Shown here piece by piece: positions 42,990 through 52,859 of a stretch of DNA of 54,872 nt. Position numbers and translations under genes: made by a program. Source of the DNA: an uncultured Lachnospiraceae bacterium (GTDB lineage Bacteria > Bacillota > Clostridia > Lachnospirales > Lachnospiraceae); the NCBI GenBank assembly GCA_937891165.1, contig CALAEX010000227.1, positions 1-54,872 on the forward strand, in the 5' to 3' direction. The notes under the pieces were generated by a model that saw only the letters and a program-made list of their open reading frames with translations, made no database searches and had not been told where the DNA came from. Each line of letters opens with the position of its first letter. Positions within the stretch are counted from its first letter, which is position 1.

Positions 42990-43680
42990 ATTTGAACGAA
43001 AAGATACAAAGAAAGCAAAGCTGGCAATGGATTCGCTTCAAGTAGCAAAAGAAAAGAAGTCTACTTATAATACGCCAGAGGTTACAGAGGCACTTTATGA
43101 AATGTTTCATGGAAAGTGTTATATTTGTGAGAGTAAAACAGTTACATCAAATCAGATAGAGCATTTGATTCCACATAAAGGGAATTTAGATTTGAAGTAT
43201 GATTGGAATAATTTACTTTGGTCATGTGCTCATTGTAATAATACTAAATTGGGAAATTTTGACCCAATACTAGATTGTACAAAAGAGGAAGTGGATGAAG
43301 TTATTGCTTTTCGCAAAGAAGGATATTTTGGAACGAAAGAAACGTTCATTTTTGAAGCACTCGATAATCGTTTAGAAACACTTCATACGATAAAATTATT
43401 AGAGGCTGTATATAATGGTACAACTGCCCAAAAAAAGATAGAAGCAAAAATATTACGAAAATGCGTAAGAGATGAGATTTCTAAATTTAAAGGGATAATT
43501 CGTGATTATAATGATGCAGAAGGGGAAGACAAGAAGGATTTAGAGTTATATGTGAAGAAAGAATTAAAGAATACTTCTGCATTTACGGCATTCAAACGAT
43601 GGCTTATCAAAGACCATAGTGATTATTACCCAGAATTTATGCAATATATTTCTGATGTAAGAGGGAGTCAAATAGACTAA
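42982..43680 (+). CDS. ptuB: Septu-type HNH nuclease PtuB
   Basis: A 232-residue HNH endonuclease: CYICE near residue 40, NQIEHLIPH near 58 (catalytic His) and WNNLLWSCAHCNNTKLGNF near 74, with two Cys pairs for structural zinc. The C-terminal half is helical. Overlap with the ATPase gene supports joint translation and complex formation. In known Septu systems the pair degrades DNA on phage infection. Confidence 0.85.
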   Translation: MVKFERKDTKKAKLAMDSLQVAKEKKSTYNTPEVTEALYEMFHGKCYICESKTVTSNQIEHLIPHKGNLDLKYDWNNLLWSCAHCNNTKLGNFDPILDCTKEEVDEVIAFRKEGYFGTKETFIFEALDNRLETLHTIKLLEAVYNGTTAQKKIEAKILRKCVRDEISKFKGIIRDYNDAEGEDKKDLELYVKKELKNTSAFTAFKRWLIKDHSDYYPEFMQYISDVRGSQID

Positions 43681-43698
43681 AGAAAGGAGCTTCAAACA

Positions 43699-46600
43699 AT
43701 GGCAAAGAAAATTGCTTTTATAGATGCGGAACTTAGTAGAGATAGTAAAACAATATGTGACCTTGGAGCAATGTTAGAAGACCAAACGATATTTCATTCT
43801 ACTTCTGTATCGAAATTTTATTCTTTTATTGCAGGAGCAGAATTTCTTTGTGGCCACAATATCATTCATCATGATGTGAAATATATTCAAGAGGCAACGG
43901 GAAGGGAATTGAAAGCAAAGCTAATTGATACGCTCTATCTATCTCCGCTGTTGTTTCCAAAGCGTCCATATCATTCTTTGTTAAAAGATGATAAATTACA
44001 AACGGAAGAATTAAATAATCCTGTGAATGATTGTAAAAAGGCGGCACAGCTTTTTTATGATGAAGTGAATGCTTTTTTTGCTCTTTCTTGGAATATGAAA
44101 CAAATTTTTTGTTATCTTCTTTCTTCACATAAAGAATTTTCAGCTTTTTTTGATTGTGTGAATTTTAAGCCATATCTTGGAAATGTTACAGGCTGGATTC
44201 GTAGCGAGTTTGAGGATAAGATATGTAGCAATGCTGATTTAAGTTCACTTATTTTAAATTTTCCGGTAGAACTTGCTTATGCTCTTTCTTTGATTCGAGT
44301 GAATGATTCTTATTCCATTACTCCTCCATGGCTTTTAAAAAATTTTCCTAAAATAGAATATGTAATGAAAGTGCTTCGGAATATTCCTTGTAAAAAGGGA
44401 TGTTCTTATTGTCATAGTATGCTCAACATACATACGGAATTAAAGAAAATTTTTGGTTATGATACATTTCGTTTATATAATGGAGAGCCATTGCAAGAAA
44501 AAGCAGCTAGGGCGGCTGTAGAAGGAAAGTCTTTACTAGCAGTATTTCCAACAGGTGGTGGTAAATCCATTACGTTTCAACTTCCTGCCTTGATGGCTGG
44601 AAAGGCAATACATGGTTTAACGGTAGTAATTTCTCCATTACAATCGTTAATGAAAGACCAAGTGGATAATTTAGCTCGGATTGGTATTACAGAGGCTGTT
44701 ACTATCAATGGCTTACTTGACCCGATAGAGCGAGCTAATGCCATTGAGCGTGTGAAAGATGGCTCTGCGACAATGCTTTATATTTCGCCAGAACAGCTTC
44801 GTTCTCGAACGATAGAGAATTTATTATGTTCTCGAACTATTGCACGTTTTGTTATAGATGAGGCACATTGTTTTTCTGCATGGGGACAAGATTTTCGTGT
44901 GGATTATTTATATATTGGAGATTTTATTTGTGAATTACAAAAGAAAAAATTAGATAACAAATCGATTCCTGTTTCTTGCTTTACAGCGACAGCAAAACAG
45001 AAAGTAATTAGTGATATCTGTGAGTATTTTAAGAAAAAATTAAATTTAACATTAGAACTTTATGCTTCTTCGGCTACTCGTGAAAATTTGCATTATACGG
45101 TACTTTATAAAGAAACAGAGGAAGAAAAATACAATGCACTCCGAAGCCTAATTGCAGAAAAAAATTGTCCTACGATTGTTTATGTTTCAAGAACGAAACG
45201 GACACAAGAACTTGCAGAAAAATTAACGAGTGATGGATTTTTAGCAAAGCCATTTCATGGAAAGATGGATGCGAATGATAAAATTATAAATCAGGAGGCT
45301 TTTATTCAAAATCAAGTCAAAGTGATTGTTGCAACGTCTGCTTTTGGTATGGGTGTAGATAAAAAGGATGTAAAATTAGTCATTCATTATGAAATTTCAG
45401 ATTCCTTAGAAAACTATGTACAAGAAGCAGGACGAGCTGGACGAGACCCATCCATGCAAGCCGACTGTTATGTACTTTATAATGATAATGATTTGGATAA
45501 ACATTTTATTTTGTTAAATCAAACAAAACTTAGTATTAGTGAAATTCAACAAGTTTGGAAAGCAGTCAAAGATTTAACGAGACTTCGCCCAAGCGTTTGC
45601 TGTTCGCCACTAGAAATTGCAAGACAAGCAGGATGGGACGATTCGGTCAGAGATATTGAAACTCGTGTGAAAACAGCCATTTCTGCATTAGAAAATGCAG
45701 GATATGTTAAACGAGGAAGAAATGTGCCTCATGTGTATGCAACAAGTATTTTAGCGAAAAATATGCAAGAAGCGTCATTTCGTATCGACCAATCAGCGTT
45801 GTTTTCGGAGGAGCAACGCATGAATGCAAAAAGAATTATAAAATCTTTAATTTCTAGAAGAAGTATTGCCAATGCTGGAAATGATGAGGCAGAATCACGC
45901 ATTGATTACCTTGCAGACACACTTGGTATGACAAAAGAGGAAGTTATCCATTCCGTCAATTTAATGAGGCAGGAAGGGCTCTTAGAAGACGCACAGGATA
46001 TGTCTGCGTATATTTTTGCTACAGATACAGAAAATAAATCGGTCACGATTTTAGAGCGATTTGCAAAATTAGAAAGATTTTTGTTAGAGCAACTCACCGA
46101 AGATGGATTTCGATTTCATTTAAAAGAAATCAATGAAGCAGCACAAGCAAACGGAGTTCCATATTCCAATGTAAAAAATCTTCGTATACTGCTTTATTAT
46201 CTTACAATAAAAAATTATGTGAAAAAAACAGAAGATGGAGCAAATTGGCTACCTTCTATGGAACTTTCCAGATTGATAGAGAAACAACAGTGCAGAATGG
46301 AGCTTTGTCGATTTATTTTAACATCACTTTATTCTAAAGTAACTAAAATAGTAGATTCCGAACAAAAGCCCGTACAGTTTTCTTTAGTTGGTTTGTTGAA
46401 AGAATATAGAGAAACACCGAAAATAGAAGTATATACCACCAAACAACTTTCCTTAAAAGATATTGAAGATGCATTGTTATATTTATCTAAAATTGGAGCA
46501 TTAAAATTAGAAGGTGGTTTTCTCGTTTTATATAATGGAATGGAAATTAAACGGTTGATAAAAGACAATCGAATTAAATATAAAATGGAAGATTATCGAT

Positions 46601-48489
46601 TTTTAGATGAATTTTATAAGCAGAAAATTCGTCAAGTACATATTGTAGGGGAATATGCGAATTTAATGGTGCGTGATTATGATACAGCCTTACAATTTGT
46701 CCAAGATTACTTTCAAATGGACTTTAAAAAGTTTATTATGAAGTATTTTAAAGGCGATAGAGCAAAAGAAATTGACCAAAATATAACACCAGAGAAATAT
46801 CATCAACTATTTGGAGAACTATCTGAAAAACAATTACAAATTATTAAAGATGCGGAGTCTAAATATATTGTAGTTGCAGCAGGTCCAGGAAGTGGAAAAA
46901 CTCGTGTGCTGGTGCATAAGTTAGCATCGTTATTGTTGTTAGAAGATGTGAAGCATGAACAGCTTTTAATGTTGACATTTTCTAGAGCAGCAGCAACCGA
47001 ATTTAAAAAACGGCTGATTTCGCTAATTGGCAATGCGGCTCATTATGTCGAAATTAAAACATTTCATTCCTATTGTTTTGATTTAATTGGAAAGATTGGA
47101 AAATTAGATGAAGCAGAAGATGTTGTAGAACAAGCAGTGCAAATGATTCAAAAAGGTGAGGTCGAGCAAGGGAAAATTACAAAAAGAGTTTTGGTGATTG
47201 ATGAAGCACAAGATATGAGTGAAAATGATTTTAATTTGGTTCAAGCATTGATGAATGTCAATGAAGATATGCGTGTCATTGCAGTTGGAGATGATGACCA
47301 AAATATTTATGAATTTCGTGGTTCAGACTCTAAGTATTTACGTTCTTTGATAGAAACATATGGAGCGAAAAAATATGAAATGACAAACAATTATCGCAGT
47401 AAACAAGTGATTGTTGCTTTAGCCAATCGGTTTGCTTCTACGATTACCTCTCGTATGAAATCTTCTCCTATTAAAGCAGTTCAAGCAGAAAAAGGCGTGG
47501 TTACTATTACACATCACGCTAGTAATCAAATGATAGAAGCAGTCGTTCATGAAGTACAACAAACCTATCAGACAGGAACAGCTTGTGTGCTTTCTAATAC
47601 AAATGAAGAAGCACTACAAATTCTTGGACTGTTACACAGAGAAGGAATTCCAGCCAAGTTAATTCAATCTTTAGGGAAAGAGTTTCCATTGTATGATATT
47701 GCAGAGCTTCGCTACTTTCTCAAGAGAATTAAGAATGCATTGAAAAGCCCTATTATTTCAACTGACATTTGGGATATGGCAAAACAGAGACTCTTTACTA
47801 CCTATGCAGATAGCACTTGCTTAGAGATATGTAGAAATTTAATACAGGACTTTGAGAAACTATATCCAATGAAATACTATACAGATTTAGTGGAGTTTAT
47901 CAAGGAGTCTAACTATGAAGACTTTTATAGAGCAGATACAAAAGAAACTATTTTTGTTTCTACCATTCACAAATCGAAAGGACGAGAATTTGACACTGTC
48001 TATCTGATGCTATCTGGTACGGTTGCTACAACAGATGTAGAAAGAAGAAAGCTTTATGTTGGAATGACTAGAGCAAAGAATGCATTATATATTCACTGTA
48101 ATACACCATTATTTAGACAACTACTACTTCCTGATATTATATATAAAACAGACAGTACAATATATGAAGAACCAACAGAGATTGCTCTACAGTTGACACT
48201 GAAAGATGTTTATTTAGACTTTTTCAAAGATAAGGAACGATTAATCTCTAGTATTCATAGTGGAACACCATTGTATGTGGGGAACTCTTCTCTTTATGCA
48301 AACATACAAGGAGAAGATATTACAGTAGTTGTATTCTCAAAAGCATTTTATGATAGGGTAGTACAGTTGCGAAGAAAAGGATATATCCCTTGTTCTGCGT
48401 ATGTACGCTTTATAGTAGCATGGAGAGGGAAAGGCGAAGAGAGAGAAACAGCGGTACTGTTACCTGATATTTGCTTTAGGAAATTATAA
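43699..48489 (+). CDS. DEDDh exonuclease-RecQ-UvrD multi-helicase
   Basis: A 1596-residue protein starting 18 nt after ptuB. Residues 1-120 look like a DEDDh 3'-5' exonuclease: FIDAELS, CGHNIIHHDVKYI and NDCKKAAQLF. Residues about 270-640 are a RecQ helicase: PTGGGKSITFQLP near 285, DEAHCFSAWGQDF near 388 and VQEAGRAGRDP near 580. After a helical middle, residues about 1040-1500 form a UvrD/Rep helicase: AGPGSGKTRVLVHK near 1062, LVIDEAQDMS near 1167, AVGDDDQNIYEFRG, TIHKSKGREFD and YVGMTRAKNAL near 1454. It probably processes DNA ends and joints. Its tight spacing suggests it works with Septu. Confidence 0.88.
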   Translation: MAKKIAFIDAELSRDSKTICDLGAMLEDQTIFHSTSVSKFYSFIAGAEFLCGHNIIHHDVKYIQEATGRELKAKLIDTLYLSPLLFPKRPYHSLLKDDKLQTEELNNPVNDCKKAAQLFYDEVNAFFALSWNMKQIFCYLLSSHKEFSAFFDCVNFKPYLGNVTGWIRSEFEDKICSNADLSSLILNFPVELAYALSLIRVNDSYSITPPWLLKNFPKIEYVMKVLRNIPCKKGCSYCHSMLNIHTELKKIFGYDTFRLYNGEPLQEKAARAAVEGKSLLAVFPTGGGKSITFQLPALMAGKAIHGLTVVISPLQSLMKDQVDNLARIGITEAVTINGLLDPIERANAIERVKDGSATMLYISPEQLRSRTIENLLCSRTIARFVIDEAHCFSAWGQDFRVDYLYIGDFICELQKKKLDNKSIPVSCFTATAKQKVISDICEYFKKKLNLTLELYASSATRENLHYTVLYKETEEEKYNALRSLIAEKNCPTIVYVSRTKRTQELAEKLTSDGFLAKPFHGKMDANDKIINQEAFIQNQVKVIVATSAFGMGVDKKDVKLVIHYEISDSLENYVQEAGRAGRDPSMQADCYVLYNDNDLDKHFILLNQTKLSISEIQQVWKAVKDLTRLRPSVCCSPLEIARQAGWDDSVRDIETRVKTAISALENAGYVKRGRNVPHVYATSILAKNMQEASFRIDQSALFSEEQRMNAKRIIKSLISRRSIANAGNDEAESRIDYLADTLGMTKEEVIHSVNLMRQEGLLEDAQDMSAYIFATDTENKSVTILERFAKLERFLLEQLTEDGFRFHLKEINEAAQANGVPYSNVKNLRILLYYLTIKNYVKKTEDGANWLPSMELSRLIEKQQCRMELCRFILTSLYSKVTKIVDSEQKPVQFSLVGLLKEYRETPKIEVYTTKQLSLKDIEDALLYLSKIGALKLEGGFLVLYNGMEIKRLIKDNRIKYKMEDYRFLDEFYKQKIRQVHIVGEYANLMVRDYDTALQFVQDYFQMDFKKFIMKYFKGDRAKEIDQNITPEKYHQLFGELSEKQLQIIKDAESKYIVVAAGPGSGKTRVLVHKLASLLLLEDVKHEQLLMLTFSRAAATEFKKRLISLIGNAAHYVEIKTFHSYCFDLIGKIGKLDEAEDVVEQAVQMIQKGEVEQGKITKRVLVIDEAQDMSENDFNLVQALMNVNEDMRVIAVGDDDQNIYEFRGSDSKYLRSLIETYGAKKYEMTNNYRSKQVIVALANRFASTITSRMKSSPIKAVQAEKGVVTITHHASNQMIEAVVHEVQQTYQTGTACVLSNTNEEALQILGLLHREGIPAKLIQSLGKEFPLYDIAELRYFLKRIKNALKSPIISTDIWDMAKQRLFTTYADSTCLEICRNLIQDFEKLYPMKYYTDLVEFIKESNYEDFYRADTKETIFVSTIHKSKGREFDTVYLMLSGTVATTDVERRKLYVGMTRAKNALYIHCNTPLFRQLLLPDIIYKTDSTIYEEPTEIALQLTLKDVYLDFFKDKERLISSIHSGTPLYVGNSSLYANIQGEDITVVVFSKAFYDRVVQLRRKGYIPCSAYVRFIVAWRGKGEERETAVLLPDICFRKL

Positions 48490-48499
48490 AGATAACAAA

Positions 48500-48528
48500 A
48501 AAGAGTTTCTATAAAATAGAAACTCTTT
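48500..48528. terminator. Bidirectional terminator between helicase and tRNA
   Basis: AAAGAGTTTCTA and TAGAAACTCTTT form a perfect stem with a 5-nt loop, A-run on one side and T-run on the other. Confidence 0.8.
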
Positions 48529-48533
48529 TTGAA

Positions 48534-48606
48534 TGCATCTTCAGGGGCTCGAACCCTGGACACCCTGATTAAGAGTCAGGTGCTCTACCAACTGAGCTAA
48601 AGATGC
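48534..48606 (-). tRNA. tRNA-Lys (anticodon CTT)
   Basis: A 73-nt cloverleaf on the minus strand: acceptor GCATCTT/AAGATGC, D-loop TAGCTCAGTTGGTAGAGCA, anticodon loop TCTTAAT giving CTT, T-arm GGTTCGAGCCC and discriminator A. CCA is not encoded. No copy of its 3' end is seen elsewhere in the window. Confidence 0.95.
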
Positions 48607-48749
48607 GAATCTATGTTAACGCTCTCAAGTTACTCGTCAGCAATCTCTCAAGCACAAGCGATACTATAATCTATCTTAATAAAAATGTCAAGCACTTTTT
48701 TAAAAAATTTAAAAATTTTTTTAGGCTTGTGTCTCCTTAAAAAATCTCC

Positions 48750-48819
48750 ATGACATTAAGGTCAGTTTATGCTATAATATGCGATATTATAGATACCCTG
48801 AATTTCTTCAAGGTATCTA
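48750..48819 (+). promoter_or_regulatory. Promoter and 5' hairpin before the guanylate kinase-like gene
   Basis: ATGACA (48750-48755), 17 nt and an extended -10 TGCTATAAT (48773-48778 for the hexamer). Downstream, TAGATACC (48790-48797) pairs with GGTATCTA (48812-48819) at the start of the transcript. This could stabilise the mRNA or influence translation of the gene starting at 48841. Confidence 0.65.
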
Positions 48820-48840
48820 GTGAAGTAGGAAGGGATTGAG

Positions 48841-49431
48841 ATGGGAAAAATTTTTGTCATTATGGGAAAGGCTGCGTCTGGAAAAGATACGATTTTTAAG
48901 CGGTTAGTAGAGCAGACGGCATACCCATTAAAAACAGTAGTGATTTATACAACTAGACCGAGTCGTCCAGGAGAACAAAATGGTGTGGAATATTTTTTTG
49001 TTACAGAGGAGCGTTTACAACAGCTTCGTGTAGCAGGCACTGTAATTGAGGAACGGCGGTATAACACAGTTCATGGTCCATGGTATTATTTTACTGTAAA
49101 CGATGGACAGATAGACCTTGAAAAAGAAAATTACATTATGATAAGCACATTAGCTGGTTATGAACAGATTCGTGCTTATTATAAAGAGGAAAATGTAATT
49201 CCAATTTATATAGAGGCAGATAATAAGGAGAGATTGATTCGTTATATTAATCGAGAGGCACAACAAAAGTCTCCAAATTATTGTGAGGTATGTCGTAGAT
49301 TTTTAGCAGATGAGGAAGATTTTGCGGAAGAAAAATTAATAAAACTTGGTGTTGAAAATCGGTATTGGAATAGAAATTTGGATAGTTGTTGTAACGTAAT
49401 ACAAAAGGACATGGAAGCTCTTTTGGGTTAG
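48841..49431 (+). CDS. Guanylate kinase-like P-loop kinase
   Basis: A 196-residue protein with P-loop GKAASGKDTIFKRL and the guanylate-kinase signature TTRPSRPGEQNGVEYFFV. The P-loop differs from the usual GPSGVGK of housekeeping Gmk, so the substrate is less certain and it may be a paralogue. It occupies the place held by tmk in the B. subtilis tmk-yaaQ-yaaR-holB cluster. The ATG follows AAGGGATTGAG. A Cys-rich tail (CEVCRRF, DSCCN) is unusual. Confidence 0.75.
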   Translation: MGKIFVIMGKAASGKDTIFKRLVEQTAYPLKTVVIYTTRPSRPGEQNGVEYFFVTEERLQQLRVAGTVIEERRYNTVHGPWYYFTVNDGQIDLEKENYIMISTLAGYEQIRAYYKEENVIPIYIEADNKERLIRYINREAQQKSPNYCEVCRRFLADEEDFAEEKLIKLGVENRYWNRNLDSCCNVIQKDMEALLG

Positions 49432-49486
49432 TTACTGTTTGGACGGTAGGAATAAACAGTGACTTCTGTTAGAAAGGAGATAGAGC

Positions 49487-49939
49487 ATGGACGGATTTGA
49501 TATTAGTAAAATTATGCAAGCCCAGCAAGTAAATCAAGTAGAGTCTAGAGCACAAGTACAACAAGGGGATGGAAGTTTTCAATTTACATTGCTTAGTTGT
49601 ATTGAGGAAACGGCATTAGCGGAGCGTTTGTCTGTATTATTGGATGATATTGAAAAAGAAGGAAAAAAGATTTCTAAGCATATGGATGTCCGAGATATGA
49701 AATATTATCGCTCCTTGATTCAGCAGTTTATGAATGAGGTAGTATCTCGTTCTCATAAATTTAGCCGTGAAAACTTTTTGGATAGACGAGGCAGACATCG
49801 TGTATATGGTATTATTAAATTAGTAGATGAAAATTTGGATTTGCTTGCCGCAGAATTGTTAAAAGCAGAAAAAGACCATTTATTGATTTTAAGTAAAATT
49901 GATGAAATTAGAGGGTTGTTGTTAGATATTTTAACATAA
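49487..49939 (+). CDS. yaaR: YaaR family protein (DUF327)
   Basis: A 150-residue helical protein: DMKYYRSLIQQFMNEVVSRS and the NLDLLAAELLKAEKD stretch fit the YaaR/DUF327 family of unknown function, which is conserved next to holB in Firmicutes. AAAGGAG precedes the ATG. Confidence 0.85.
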   Translation: MDGFDISKIMQAQQVNQVESRAQVQQGDGSFQFTLLSCIEETALAERLSVLLDDIEKEGKKISKHMDVRDMKYYRSLIQQFMNEVVSRSHKFSRENFLDRRGRHRVYGIIKLVDENLDLLAAELLKAEKDHLLILSKIDEIRGLLLDILT

Positions 49940-50081
49940 TAACTTCAATAAGTCTTTTGAATTTTAAGGAAGCCAAGATTCGGTTTCTTTGAAATAATTA
50001 TGGTATTTATTAGTGATACAATAATATTTATAATAGGAAAAGCAGTTCTTAAAAATAAATTTCTGACATGAGGGAAATAGA

Positions 50082-51092
50082 ATGAAATTTCAGGATGTGA
50101 TTGGACAAGATAAGATTACAAGACATTTACAAAATGCGATACGAATGAGGAAAGTTTCTCATGCCTATTTAATTCAAGGGGAAGCTGGTAGTGGCAAGAA
50201 GATGTTAGCTAGTATTTTTGCAAAAACATTACAGTGTGAAGAAAGAGGAATCGAACCTTGTGAAATGTGTCAATCTTGTAAACAGGCACAGTCGTTGAAT
50301 CATCCTGATATTCATTGGGTGGTACATGAAAAGGCAACGATTGGTGTAGATGATATTCGTTTGCAATTGAATAATGATATTTTCATTAAGCCTTATAGTA
50401 GTCGTTATAAAATTTATATTATAGAAGAAGCCGAAAAAATGACAGAGCAGGCACAAAATGCTATGCTAAAAACAATAGAAGAACCACCAGAATATACAAT
50501 AATTTTATTATTGACGGTGAATGCGAAATTATTGTTGCCTACGATTTTATCTCGTTGTATTTTATTAAATATACGTCCAGTGGCAAGAAATTTGATAGTG
50601 AAGCTTTTAAAAGAACGGCATGGAATTGCAGGTTATATGGCGGAGGTGGCAGCAGATTTTGCAGATGGTGTTCCTGGGAAGGCAGTTTCATATGCACAAT
50701 CTGGAGAATTTGTAAGTCAAAAAGAAGATGTATTAAAAGTATTACGTTATTTAGATAAGATGCCAGCCCAAGAACTATATCAAAAAGTAAAAGAGTGGGC
50801 AGGAAAAAAACAGGAATTACCAGATATTTTTTCTTTAATAAATTTATGGTTTCGAGATATATTGGTAATAAAATCTACGAATGGAAAAGGAAGATTAGTG
50901 TTTCGAGAAGAAGAAGCAGAACTAATAAGGCAAAGTGAAATGATTTCATATCATTCTTTAGATAATTGTTTTGAAGCAATAGAAACGATAAAACAAAGAA
51001 TGAATGCAAATGTGAATTTAGAAGTTTCTTTAGAATTATTATTATATACAATAAAAGAGTGTTTCAATGATAGTAGCTATTCGGTTAGATGA
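50082..51092 (+). CDS. holB: DNA polymerase III delta-prime subunit
   Basis: A 336-residue clamp-loader subunit: FQDVIGQDKITRHLQNAI, P-loop GEAGSGKKMLAS, the zinc-binding CEMCQSCKQ, EEAEKMTEQAQNAMLKTIEEPP and the SRC finger region ILSRC. It takes part in loading the beta clamp at the replication fork. Its place between yaaR and ricT matches the conserved cluster. Confidence 0.9.
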   Translation: MKFQDVIGQDKITRHLQNAIRMRKVSHAYLIQGEAGSGKKMLASIFAKTLQCEERGIEPCEMCQSCKQAQSLNHPDIHWVVHEKATIGVDDIRLQLNNDIFIKPYSSRYKIYIIEEAEKMTEQAQNAMLKTIEEPPEYTIILLLTVNAKLLLPTILSRCILLNIRPVARNLIVKLLKERHGIAGYMAEVAADFADGVPGKAVSYAQSGEFVSQKEDVLKVLRYLDKMPAQELYQKVKEWAGKKQELPDIFSLINLWFRDILVIKSTNGKGRLVFREEEAELIRQSEMISYHSLDNCFEAIETIKQRMNANVNLEVSLELLLYTIKECFNDSSYSVR

Positions 51093-51143
51093 AAATAGCG
51101 AAGCGGATTGATTATGTAGCAATAAATAGAAAGGAATATTAGT

Positions 51144-52055
51144 ATGATAAAGGTAATTGGGGTTCGTTTTCGTAAAGCAGGGAAAATATATTATTTTGAC
51201 CCGTTAGATTTTGAGATTCAACAGGGTGATAATGTAATTGTAGAAACAGCAAGAGGCATTGAATATGGGGCAGTTGTATTAGCACCAAGAGATGTAGAAG
51301 AAGACACCATCGTTCAGCCATTAAAGTCAGTAATTCGTCCTGCATCCGCAGAGGATGATGAAATAGAACGTAATAATAAGGAACGGGAAAAAGAAGCATT
51401 TCAAATTTGTTTAGAGAAAATAGCAAAGCATAATTTAGAAATGAAGTTAATTGATTGTGAGTATACGTTTGATAATAATAAAGTATTATTTTATTTTACA
51501 GCAGACGGACGCATTGATTTCCGTGAATTAGTGAAGGATTTAGCGGCAGTCTTTAAAACTAGAATTGAACTGCGTCAAATTGGAGTGAGAGATGAAACAA
51601 AGATTCTTGGTGGTATTGGAGTATGTGGTCGTCCATTATGTTGTCATTCTTATTTGACAGATTTTGTGCCAGTATCGATTAAAATGGCAAAAGAACAGAA
51701 TTTATCCTTAAATCCAACCAAAATTTCTGGTGTTTGTGGAAGATTGATGTGCTGTTTAAAAAATGAAGAAGAAGCGTATGAAGAATTAAATAGTAAATTG
51801 CCAAATGTTGGAGACACTGTTACAACAAAAGATGGTTTAAAGGGTGAAGTTCAAAGCACTAGCGTATTAAAGCAGTTAGTAAAAGTTATTGTAACATTAG
51901 AAAATGATGAAAAAGAAGTAAGAGAATATAAAGCAGGAGAGTTAAGCTTCCGACCAAGGCGTAAGAGGGAAAAGAGTTCTACAGATGATGCGGAATTAAA
52001 GGCATTGGAATTATTAGAGAGAAAAGAAAGTAAGTCGAATTTAGAAAATGCATAA
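51144..52055 (+). CDS. ricT: PSP1-domain protein RicT (YaaT)
   Basis: A 303-residue protein with the PSP1 core: IGVRDETKILGGIGVCGRPLCC, and GVCGRLMCCLKNE supplying clustered Cys residues for Fe-S binding. In B. subtilis RicT acts with RicA and RicF on RNA maturation (with RNase Y), sporulation and biofilm control. The charged C-terminal tail (RPRRKREKSS) is family-like. Confidence 0.9.
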   Translation: MIKVIGVRFRKAGKIYYFDPLDFEIQQGDNVIVETARGIEYGAVVLAPRDVEEDTIVQPLKSVIRPASAEDDEIERNNKEREKEAFQICLEKIAKHNLEMKLIDCEYTFDNNKVLFYFTADGRIDFRELVKDLAAVFKTRIELRQIGVRDETKILGGIGVCGRPLCCHSYLTDFVPVSIKMAKEQNLSLNPTKISGVCGRLMCCLKNEEEAYEELNSKLPNVGDTVTTKDGLKGEVQSTSVLKQLVKVIVTLENDEKEVREYKAGELSFRPRRKREKSSTDDAELKALELLERKESKSNLENA

Positions 52056-52070
52056 AAGAAAGAGAATACA

Positions 52071-52835
52071 ATGCAAGAAAAAGAATATACAAATAAGATA
52101 GAAGTTCCACTTTATGAAGGAGAACGAATTGACGATTTACAACGAAATCAGTATCGCATTATTCAAAATGAGGCAAAATTTTGTTTTGGTATGGATGCGG
52201 TTCTGCTTTCTGGTTATGCAAAAGTAAAAAAAGGAGAAACCGTACTAGACCTTGGCACAGGGACAGGCATTATTCCTCTACTCCTTTCTGCAAAAACAGA
52301 GGCTTCTCATTTTACCGCATTGGAAATTCAAGAAGAAAGTGCAGATATGGCAAGACGAAGTGTAATATTAAATGGACTTTCAGAGAAGATTACAGTAGTA
52401 ACAGGAGATATTAAAGAAGCAACCCAAATTTTTGGAAAAGCTGTGTTTGATGTAGTCACTTCCAATCCTCCATATATGAACAATCAACATGGTTTAAAAA
52501 ATCCTGATATGCCAAAAGCCATTGCAAGACATGAAGTGCTTTGCTCGCTCGAGGATGTTGTTCGAGAAGCTTCTGCTGTTTTAAAACCAAATGGTAGATT
52601 TTATATGGTACATCGCCCATTTCGGTTGGCTGAGATTTTTGAAAAATTAAAAAAATATAAATTAGAACCAAAAGCAATGCAACTTGTTTATCCTTATGTA
52701 GATAAAGAACCAAATATGGTGTTAATAGAATGTTTAAAAGGTGGAAAACCAATGATAAAAATTGCACCACCGTTGATAGTATATAAAGAACCAGGCGTAT
52801 ATACACAAGAAATTTATGATATTTATGGGTATTAA
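52071..52835 (+). CDS. trmN6: tRNA1(Val) (adenine37-N6)-methyltransferase-like TrmN6
   Basis: A 254-residue Rossmann methyltransferase: VLDLGTGTGIIPLLL (SAM loop), the catalytic TSNPPYM (NPPY) and RHEVLCSLEDVVREA. It is the yabB/yfiC-type enzyme found between ricT and rsmI in Firmicutes. RNA substrate specificity is inferred from family and position. Confidence 0.88.
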   Translation: MQEKEYTNKIEVPLYEGERIDDLQRNQYRIIQNEAKFCFGMDAVLLSGYAKVKKGETVLDLGTGTGIIPLLLSAKTEASHFTALEIQEESADMARRSVILNGLSEKITVVTGDIKEATQIFGKAVFDVVTSNPPYMNNQHGLKNPDMPKAIARHEVLCSLEDVVREASAVLKPNGRFYMVHRPFRLAEIFEKLKKYKLEPKAMQLVYPYVDKEPNMVLIECLKGGKPMIKIAPPLIVYKEPGVYTQEIYDIYGY

Positions 52836-52859
52836 ATTTTGGTGGGGAAAGGAAGAACT

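Noticed and set aside
48534..48606. tRNA-Lys as integration site of the Septu island
   Set aside because: No duplicate of the tRNA 3' end is seen near 40.2-40.4 kb and no integrase gene is present.
48790..48819. TAGATACC hairpin as a stray CRISPR repeat
   Set aside because: Only eight bases match the repeat start and the rest forms its own stem; it lies in a 5' leader of a housekeeping-type gene.
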